Shown here: in pieces, positions 56,298 to 64,000 of the stretch | Layout of the letters: each line of letters begins with the position of its first letter | Numbering within the stretch: the stretch's first letter is position 1 | DNA from: Favolaschia claudopus | Taxonomy: Eukaryota; Basidiomycota; Agaricomycetes; Agaricales; Mycenaceae | Direction of reading: 5' to 3' | NCBI GenBank assembly: GCA_037176885.1 | Contig: JAWWNJ010000011.1 | Coordinates: forward strand, 1,674,001-1,738,000 | DNA length: 64,000 nt | Made by a program: the position numbers and the translations under genes | Notes under the pieces: generated by a model | What the model was told of the DNA's origin: nothing | Database searches by the model: none | Seen by the model: only the letters and a program-made list of their open reading frames with translations

Positions 56298-56753
56298 TGT
56301 AAGGGTCCGTTTACCTATTTTATTTACTCTTTAGCTACAAGTCACATGTACTCGTATCACATGATCACTATCATCTTTACTACCTACAATCATCACCTTC
56401 AACGGTCTCTCCAGAGCCTGCGGGCTGCTGATAGAGGCATTGGTGCTCTGATTCACTTATATCTGCCTTGCCTGGGCCTATCATTGAGGCACTAGGCACT
56501 AGGCAGCCCTACAGAATATTCTCTCTTATCTGATCCTCATATTGGACCTCTTTGGCTCTCTGCTCTGTCCCCTCGAAATATTCGGAGGATCTAGGAAGTC
56601 TGCTGTATAGGAGCCCGTAATATTACGGCTCTTAGTAGCCTTCCCTGAGCTTGACCGTCATTCTTAGGGTCTTACCACAATATAAGACTCTCTCATCCTG
56701 CCAGGACTTGTGTACGACAGTAACCCATCTGTGAGGCCTCCTAGAGCCTTACA
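56298..56753 (+). repeat. 3' long terminal repeat
   Basis: 456 bp, same as the 5' LTR, followed by the target duplication ctctt. Confidence 0.95.
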
Positions 56754-56983
56754 CTCTTCGTCGTCCACTGGCTTTGTATGTGCTACTTCTTGACTCGCGA
56801 CTAGATTATGAACTAATTAAATAATCGCAGTAGGCCCGCGCAGGCGCGGCAAAGCCCACTATCTATCCTGTTGCTTGTTGCTTATTCTATCCTATACTTA
56901 ACCTTGCTATAACTACAGGCGTACTTTGAATTCCTAAACAACAATTCCCTTCCCAAAGTCAGGAATCACGGTGCTTTTACTAT

Positions 56984-57345
56984 CTACAGTGTTCTGCTGG
57001 ACAGACTGGGCTTCTGGAACTGGTTTTTGAGCTCCTTCCACACCGCAGCTGCTGAGGTACCACCCTCCACCAGGTCCTGATACTCCTCCGAAACCTTCTC
57101 GTGGATGTAGGGAAGCATCTGTTTGTCGAGGGGAGACTTGGCGACATCATGATCAGTCGTGTCGGGCCCCGGCGTGATCCCGCTGGAGACGAACTTGGCG
57201 CCGATACCAAAGAAGAAGAGGTTCATCACCGTTCATGCCTTTGGACCACTTATTGAAGTTGGAGTCCGTAAGGTCAGGGATTTTGTTGAGGACAGCAAGG
57301 AGGGTACCGGGGATGATGGCGGTCACGGTGACGTGGCGAATAAAA
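56984..57345 (-). pseudogene. Retrotransposon Gag-like fragment (Copia-type), frameshifted
   Basis: Minus-strand frames give NKIPDLTDSNFNKWSKGMN, then after a frame change LNLFFFGIGAKFVSSG, then PLDKQMLPYIHEKV and AAAVWKELKNQFQ before a stop. The pattern 'L...NF..W...M' followed later by 'A...W..L...F' is that of the N-terminal part of Copia Gag proteins. No protease or RT follows, so this is a relic. Confidence 0.45.
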
Positions 57346-57359
57346 GAAAGTTGTGAATC

Positions 57360-58530
57360 GAAAGAACGAGCGAAGTGAAGCGGGGGCCAATAACCTGTTA
57401 AAATAGGCGCAGAAGAGGGGCGAGAAATGGGAGGGGAAGCTCAGATGGGGGCCGCTACGGCTACTCAGACGGGCACAGATGGGGGGGCGTAAAAGCAAAG
57501 TCATTAAGCGGTGTATGTACATATTAGTAGTAAATCATTACGTGTATAGAGTCGTCCGTAAACCACCCAATTCCAACAGTGCGCGGGCATGAAATGGAGA
57601 TGAGGAGAGGACGAGGACGAGTAGACATATATATAAGAGATGAGGTGTATTGTACTGTCTACGACGAGCAGTGGAGGATATCAAAGGACGAATGAGGTGT
57701 GTGCTGTCTGGGAAATGCGATCGATAGAGAAGACAATGAGGATGAGGATAGAGGGTATGTCAGATAGGGTAGCAGACAGTAGGCAATGAGATTGTGATAT
57801 GGACCGTCCGGTATGGCTATATGATGTGATGAAGAACAGGAACGAAGGCCAAATGGTAACAAATTGAGTGATGTTGATGATATGGAATGCATAAGGTCGT
57901 GAAGCGGGGAGGGAGGAAAATGTAGGGTGCATCGTCATGCGAGGCAGATGGCCGGCGTCCCATGGAGGATAGAGTGCTGGAGCACGAGGTAAAGGTGCAT
58001 CGTGATGCATGGAGGATGGGCGGAGTCCCGCGATGAAGATGAGCATGGAAGGCGTTAGACAGATGGAAGTAAAACACAATGACATTGGATAATGGGATGA
58101 ACATGGCACGCGTGGCGGTGGAGGACATTGATAGAAGCGGCCAACGCTGGTATAAGGCGGTACTCGAAGGAGAGCCCCAAAGCGGGCCCAGGGGTTATGC
58201 GGGCATAAGATATACGAATCCCCGATATGATGGACAATAAACGAAAATGAAACACGATGTATGGCGCCTGTCAGCCGCCTTATACGAGAGCCCGGATGTG
58301 GCAGATGGAAACACGCCTGTATGACTCTCACAGCAGCAACAGTAGCCCCAGACGCCAACCGCATGATGCCTGGGAGCTGAACGCAATAGAGAATAGAATG
58401 TAACACCTAGGTCGTCTGACGACACCGTACAAGAGCTGCAATGTGCAAAATGGGAGTGCTGAAAGCATCGAATAAAGACCTCTCCGGAGTCCGGACAACG
58501 GAAGCCCCGAGCAGACGAAACGACAGTTGA
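57360..58530. other. Intergenic DNA before the CACTA-like element
   Basis: Purine-rich on the plus strand, without a gene I can support. The 241-residue minus-strand ORF (57681-58406) is low in informative motifs and probably reflects base composition. Confidence 0.4.
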
Positions 58531-58860
58531 CACTGGGAACAATGTATAATATAACCATGTGATCTTTTGAGAATTTATTGTAATTATTTTTAAAATAGAC
58601 AATAAATATAATACCAATATAACTACATGGGATATAGAGGTTATAGTTGATATATGACCACAATATGCACATGATATAAGCATAGTGTCTATGCTGAACA
58701 TATTGGCCAATATGCTCACAATATGTTCACAATATGTTCACAATATGTTCACAATATACACAACCCTAATAAGGAAACTGTCAAGCCCATATATGGATGT
58801 GGTATATTGTAAGCATATGGGGACCAAACAAACTATGTATGGTAGCATTCTTTGCTAATG
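58531..58860. repeat. Left terminal inverted repeat of the CACTA-like element
   Basis: About 330 bp, longer than the right arm by roughly two extra tcacaatatgt units. Confidence 0.8.
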
Positions 58861-59098
58861 GCTATGAAAAGTTAAGTGAAAGTGTTTTCAGTGTGTAATG
58901 TAATGGTCATTGCCAAAATTTGCTTTATAGGGTTTTCTGAAAATAACAGTGAATCACAAATAAAAATAGCCCTTCCTGGAAAGGAAATTTGTGCCCTTGA
59001 AGCGTGTACAAGCAAATTGAAGGTGCAAACAAAGTAACCCAACCCAATCAAACCAATCCAACTAAACGAGTAATACACCCATCACTAGGAAAGTCACT

Positions 59099-59118
59099 GG
59101 CGGCCACCAGTGGCCGCC
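59099..59118. repeat. Perfect 9-bp-arm palindrome
   Basis: ggcggccac-ca-gtggccgcc. It stands in a GC-rich patch (59095-59145) inside the CACTA-like element, unlike the AT-rich surroundings. Confidence 0.8.
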
Positions 59119-60089
59119 GTTGGCTGTTGGCGGCCGTCGGTTGATGATGTGAGTCAGTGCCGGCACTGAATTCCACTGAGCATCAGCGGCATCCCATACG
59201 GCAGAGTCCAGTGGGAAACGATGGAAATTGGTGGGTTCTGAGTCCGGAAAAAGGCTTGAATTAAGCCAGGAAATCTCCGTTCTCTGTTGTTTGACTAATT
59301 ATCCTCCAGAGATTACATGTAACAATTATTCAGTACACATTTGAACCCCAAGGCAGACAATTCATAACATTTCAACCATCCTGGAAAATTCAACAGCGTA
59401 TTCTCTGTGAAGCAGAATAGCTTCAGTAATTACCTATGCTAGTAACATTCCATCTAGATGTCCCTGATCAAACCATTTGATTCAATTTCCCTTACTGTTA
59501 ATGCAGTGAACTCAGCAAGAACTCAGTCAAATCATTTACACATACCGGTGAAGCTCAAGGTTTTGCAATGGTTTTGAAGGAGTCAAATATATCTACTAGA
59601 GTTGTATAATTTGGAAGTAGTCACTAGTCATATTTGTGCATCGCCCAAGTCGACCTGGAAATGGCGTTCGGGGCCCAATCGAACAGAATCAATTGACATC
59701 ACCAGCGCGAATTCCTTCTCGGGGGATAAAAAATTATAATGATGGATTCCATCGGAAGCCACTGGTCTACAGTGGCGCACAGTGGAACCTAAACCAATGG
59801 AAGCCAGTGGAATTCGACGGCTCTCAACAGAAGCCATTTACGCCTCACTGGAGACCACCGGCTGATACCGATCAGCAATGCCGACCAGTGCCGATGAGCC
59901 GTTTGACACCTCCGCGTGTATTACTGAACTAAACTGCTGTCCAGCGACAAATCTTATCCAATTAAATCCAACAACTCAACAAACTTGATTTCAACCTTCT
60001 ATTCAACATTGGCAGGCACAAGTCCGGGGGTTTGTGCCACAGGAAATGGCAATTGTGAGTCCAAAAGGGATAGGTGATTGATTATTAAA

Positions 60090-60564
60090 TTATAAAAATT
60101 TCGTGCTCGGTTCCTGTTCGTAGTCGCAATTCAATGTCTTAGTGTCACCAACAGAGGTACTGACTTCCTATTGATAGTCGAGTAAGACTATAGTCGTAGC
60201 AGGTAGTAGGTGTGTTTGGCACTGCATCTGACTTAAAAATAGCCAGATATAACACACAAAAATGGCCAGTCATTACAGCGGGTTTCGACTGCTCCACAAT
60301 ATCCTCCGCAGCCTTATTGGCACTTTGTCTTTTCTTTCCTTCGTAGAGACCAGCAAATTGAGGATCAGCTTCGTGAACATTTTTGCTGGACTTGAACACT
60401 TGTTCCTTGATTGCAGCGAGAAAGCCGTCGTTGACAGGTGTTTTCTTGCCGTTGCTTCCAGTTACAGTGAGACTAAGAGCAGCACTCAGCTGTTTGAGCT
60501 CATTGACTTTATATTTATTGATGTCGCCCTCGAACTTTTGGGCAGCGGCAGAAGTGCTGGACAT
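60090..60564 (-). CDS. Small SAP-domain-like protein inside the CACTA-like element
   Basis: Two exons (60564..60277 and 60167..60090) joined by a GT-AG intron give 121 residues. Residues 10-50 (GDINKYKVNELKQLSAALSL...NGKKTPVNDGFLAAI) follow the SAP pattern of two short helices with a spaced 'L..L...L.V.G.K..L...' core, a motif that binds AT-rich DNA or acts in nuclear RNA processing. The rest is charged (GLYEGKKRQSANKAAEDIVE) and the second exon adds EVSTSVGDTKTLNCDYEQEP. It could be a captured host gene fragment, part of a transposase accessory protein, or a resident gene. Confidence 0.55.
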
Positions 60565-60794
60565 TGCTAGAAGTCAGCGGAGGGAGTCAAGGAGACAGAG
60601 GTCATGCCATTTTGAAAATTTGAAATTGAATCCTATAGCAAGGTCATCGAAAGCCAACAGAAATTGGCAGCAGTCAACGGTTCGAGATAGGAGCTGCTCA
60701 ACACACATACAAAGCTGACGGAACATGCCGAAAGTTGTTATCTAATGTCGGTGATTGCCAATATCCCTTGGCTGCTGCCAGCTAGTCTCGGAAA

Positions 60795-60915
60795 CCCAGA
60801 CGTTACACTGTAATCCTTGTAGCCGGAGGTCTTTCCGTATATAGACAATACAAGATTTCTGACAGCTGATTGATTTCTGAGCCTGGGAGAATTTTTTGAC
60901 AGTGTAACGTCTGGG
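60795..60915. mobile_element. MITE copy 1 (nested, minus orientation)
   Basis: 121 bp with 17-bp perfect TIRs cccagacgttacactgt. Together with flanks it forms the left arm of an inverted duplication (about 60782-60946). Confidence 0.7.
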
Positions 60916-61279
60916 CCGGTTGATGTGTACCCACCTACCATCACTTTCAGCTTCAGGATGTTTTGCGCTTGAAAGTGGCCAGTGCATACACAACGACAAC
61001 AAATTACATCGTAGCATGTATTTAGAAACTAATCTGCAGTGAAGTGTGGCTTAATAGGGCTTAATTCTCTTACAATGGGGCCTGACTTTTGAAAAATATC
61101 GCGAATAAAATCTACGAGTAATCTCCTGTGTTGACATATCCGAGGTCACCCATTCTTGAGGAAAGCCATCCCTCATCATCTGGAGGGATTCCTGGAGGCT
61201 TCCGGCCATGAGCGATGTGTCCAAGACGCGTCGACGCGCAGATGAGTGGAGTGATGGTAGGTGGGTACACATCGACCGG

Positions 61280-61402
61280 CCCAGACGTTACACTGTCAAA
61301 AAATTCTCCCAGGCTCAGAAATCAATCAGCTGTCAGAAATGTCTTGTATTGTCTATATACGGAAAGACCTCCGGCTACAAGGATTACAGTGTAACGTCTG
61401 GG
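61280..61402. mobile_element. MITE copy 2 (nested, plus orientation)
   Basis: 123 bp with the same 17-bp TIRs, differing from copy 1 by a 2-base insertion (aatgtcttg versus aatcttg). The flank gatggtaggtgggtacacatc is shared with copy 1 in inverted order, so the duplication is larger than the MITE itself. Confidence 0.7.
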
Positions 61403-61644
61403 TTTCCGAGACTACTGCCAGCCAACGAAAACCGCCGGCAGCCGCCGCCGACCGTGTCTTATGCGGACATTTAACTCTGACTTGTGTAGTGTACTTATAT
61501 GTAATAACCTTTATTATTGTATATGTCTCCAGGCAGTTGAGGGTCCAATCTCAGTGTGGGTTTTTTTTGGCATTTTGCATATTACGGGTCTGGTGTGTGG
61601 GTTGCAGTTATAGCGGTGTTGCCAATTAGGTTTTAACCGTCTTC

Positions 61645-61960
61645 TACTACCTGCTAATAAAGGATGCTACTATATATACTTTGTTTGGTCCCTATATATT
61701 TACAATATACCACATCTATATATGGACTTGACAGTTTCCTTATTGGGGTTGTGTATATTGTGATCATATTGTAGGCATATTAGCCAATATGTTCAGCATA
61801 GACACTGTGTTTATATAGTGTGCATATTGTAGTTATATATCAAATATAACCTCTATAGGTCATGTAGTCATATTGTGTATTATATTTATTGCTTATTTAA
61901 AAAATAATTACCATAGATCTTCAATAGGTCACATGGTTATATTGTACATTGCTCCCAGTG
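61645..61960. repeat. Right terminal inverted repeat of the CACTA-like element
   Basis: About 315 bp, reverse complement of the left arm with scattered substitutions and fewer internal acaatatg units. Confidence 0.8.
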
Positions 61961-61963
61961 TGA

Positions 61964-64000
61964 AGATGAAATGATGATGAATGAAGAGATAAAACAGGCG
62001 GGGCGCTGTGAATCGCAGCCACACCATGTGAAATGCCATAGACATTGTCATGATGGGACTAGGAAATGGACAAAACGGGTGCCCTAGTCCCCGGTACAAA
62101 GAAGAAAATGAATGAAATGAAAATATAGAGGCAAACGCCGTCTCGGTGACATCATACCAGGGCATCGTACCGAAATTCAGAAGAATATCGGCGAAGGGCC
62201 AGAGATACTGGATCAACAAACGAGTGGGACATGGAGAGAGCCTTTCCAAGGCAACACAAAGGAGAATAATTACGCGGGCCCGAGTGCAGCAACGGGCCAC
62301 GAGCGGGAGGTCCCCGTACCTCGATGCAGAAGAAGAAGGGGAGAGAAATAAGATAAAATGCAAGGCGAATGACGGGTCGGCGGCGTTGCTCCAGGGCTTC
62401 AATGTACAACATTAAAGTGCCAGAGGGACCGCTTTGACGGCCCCAAAGCCGACGAACAAAAAAAGGAAGATTAAGACAAGTAGTGACACACCGATGAGTG
62501 GCTTTTGAACATCGCCGCGTTATTGATCGAGCTTAGGGAGATGTTGACAGGCGCGCTGTTTGAAATTGAGAGAAAAGCGCGTAGTCTCTTTCGGATAGGT
62601 TTGCCGCCAATAAGTCGCGGAGAAAGGGAAAACATCAGCGAGATACGGTGAGGGTATGAATGATTAGCATGACCTGTTAGAGCGAACTACGTCATCTGAA
62701 TTGAGCTTTTAGATGTGCCATGAAGCGATAAAGGCGGTGTCAACAGCATCGTATCCAAAGTCTGACATAAGACGTGTGCCCGACGTGGAGTCAAGGGTCC
62801 GAGAAAAGATGGGTAGTGAGATAGAACCAAAGAAGTCCGGAGGTCCTGACAAAAAGACCGCAGATGGTGTGAAAGAGGAGGATGAGCTGTCGAGGCTGCA
62901 GCGGACACGACGGCAGGAGGAAAAGAGAGACTTGACAGCTGTCAATCAACGGAGATCAAATGTCAAGTCTACTCTCACACGACTATGATACCTTGCCTAT
63001 CACAGCCTGAGCTCGCAATTAGCTCGCAAAAAAGTCCCAGCTTGATCATCAGAATCTGAGTCTGCAAGCGGGAGGAGGTGGAGCTGCAGTAGAAAAGAGG
63101 AGGCCCATATTTGAAAATGAGCAGGAGAATCGCAACGATGGCAGAAACACAACTCAGAGAGAGGAGGATGTGCATTGGTTATGATCATCCCGAGATGAGA
63201 CAGAGAGATCCTTCAAGTGAGTTCATATCTTACTCAGATTTTACCACCCTAACTGAATTTTTGCAAGGGGACCGCCATGACCATTGCCCAAAGCTCGCTC
63301 GGTTGACGCTTTCGCATCGACCAGCTCTCATTGGGCGGGAGGGGTTATTGTTTTTTGTATCTGGTGTTGTACTTTGGCAAACTACCAAGTACAAAAGATG
63401 AATTTAGAATTGCCGGCAGAGAATAGAAAGCATATGAGTATGATATATCTATCAGTCAACTGGATACTTACAGCTCAAGCAAGAGGAACGAGATCAGTGA
63501 GGGGGTTTTACAAGAGGGTTTATAAATCTCAAGGAATCCGCCGCCAGTGAATCTTCTGAGTCGTCGTGCGGTACACAATGTAAATGATCGGACCTAAAGT
63601 AGCATTAATTAATTTAAATCGAACGAGAACCAAAACGCATCAATTCACTTGGCAGAGTCGGCATCGTTGAAATTGAAACTATGTTTGACAATCAAATCCT
63701 TGGGTATGGGATCAAAAATAATGCGCATATGATACCGGTGAGCTCAGTTTGAGCCGGTGATAGAGGGCAAAAAGTGTTACAGAACAGCCTGAGGGAAAAG
63801 ATTCTAAGCACAAAAGAAGGACCAATTTAAGTATATAACTATGTTTTAATGACTCGAAATTCTCGTGAGTCAAGTAAGTGTGACTCGCCGTGTTTCAAAC
63901 GGAATGGAGAACAACATCGCGCAGCGCGGCGCAGCCTGTGCACAGCAAGGCAACGTGACCGCGTCGCAGCACGCCGCGGACAAGTCAGGGCGATGCATGA
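61964..64000. other. Right end of the window, no supported gene
   Basis: About 2 kb of moderately AT-rich DNA. Plus-strand ORFs at 62713-62988 (charged, MCHEAIKAVSTASYPKS...) and 63111-63401 are open but match no family I recognise and do not splice together convincingly. Confidence 0.4.

Larger units (their letters stand above)
49752..56753 (+). mobile_element. Non-autonomous LTR retroelement with a long ORF of unknown function
   Basis: 7,002 bp bounded by two 456-bp LTRs that I read as identical, with tgtaaggg...ccttaca ends (TG..CA). The flanking 5-bp target duplication is ctctt (49747-49751 and 56754-56758). A G-rich polypurine tract (agtggggggct) lies immediately before the 3' LTR. The interior has one long ORF (50269-53331) and about 3 kb of noncoding DNA with five hairpin repeats. 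I find no reverse transcriptase, RNase H, integrase or aspartic protease motif, so it must be moved by another element. LTR identity means a recent insertion. Confidence 0.92.
58531..61960. mobile_element. CACTA-like element with long inverted repeats carrying a SAP-like gene
   Basis: 3,430 bp. The two ends begin cactgggaacaatgta and cactgggagcaatgta and remain reverse complements for over 300 bases (about 58531-58860 and 61645-61960), with perhaps 12-15% divergence by eye. A 3-bp duplication tga flanks both sides. CACTG termini plus a 3-bp duplication fit the CMC/EnSpm (CACTA) superfamily. The arms are full of the word acaatatg, including three tandem copies of acaatatgttc near 58725-58760 on the left arm. 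CACTA ends usually carry such subterminal transposase-binding repeats. No transposase is inside, so it depends on a helper. Confidence 0.75.

Noticed and set aside
57681..58406. 241-residue minus-strand ORF
   Set aside because: No recognisable domain, no introns, and neighbouring frames are equally open; likely base composition.

Overview
The window looks like nuclear DNA of a basidiomycete fungus, probably an Agaricomycete. Protein genes are cut by many short introns (about 46-65 nt, GT-AG with a few GC-AG), and the conserved genes (TUP1, the GPI transamidase subunit GPI8, a SAP30BP/HCNGP homologue, a GH28 pectinase, an agmatinase) have fungal architectures. It is a mosaic of ordinary single-copy genes and transposon-rich accessory DNA. 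I saw no tRNA, rRNA or CRISPR array.

Layout: 1-1674, an agmatinase on the minus strand, cut by the window start. 2173-5618, copy A of a family of large P-loop NTPase plus PD-(D/E)XK-nuclease-like proteins resembling Crinkler/RHS ('CR-type') effectors. 6003-13459, a large autonomous Helitron whose RepHel frame is broken by a one-base indel and whose helicase ends in a ubiquitin-protease-like domain. 13343-19621, repeat-rich DNA with a 28-bp inverted-repeat element, a minisatellite, hairpins and a possible small secreted protein. 19622-22877, copy B. 24030-25914, GH28 pectinase. 26363-27583 and 27687-29177, a divergent SAP30BP/GPI8 pair. 31448-31720, a hAT-type MITE with target duplication. 31873-34621, TUP1. 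36121-39438, copy C on the minus strand. 39540-44411, a second Helitron with both ends resolved, inserted in the 5' flank of copy C. 45222-48946, copy D. 49752-56753, a recent non-autonomous LTR element with identical 456-bp LTRs, one long ORF of unknown function, and five structured 44-nt hairpin repeats. 58531-61960, a CACTA-like element with ~320-bp inverted repeats that carries a SAP-domain-like gene and an inverted MITE pair.

The four CR-type genes share six-exon structures with matching intron positions. B and C are close relatives in opposite orientation, and their homology runs past both ends of the coding region. Copy D keeps a nuclease-like PD...QSK signature. A, B and C have lost the lysine position but keep the NTPase motifs. 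Copy B is also cut by an in-frame TAG that removes its basic C-terminal tail. Two of the four copies lie beside Helitrons, and the 3' end of the second Helitron points directly into copy C, the geometry that read-through capture would need.

The least familiar element is the LTR retroelement: no reverse transcriptase, integrase or protease was recognised, but there is a 1,020-residue ORF and a five-member hairpin family with compensatory stem changes.
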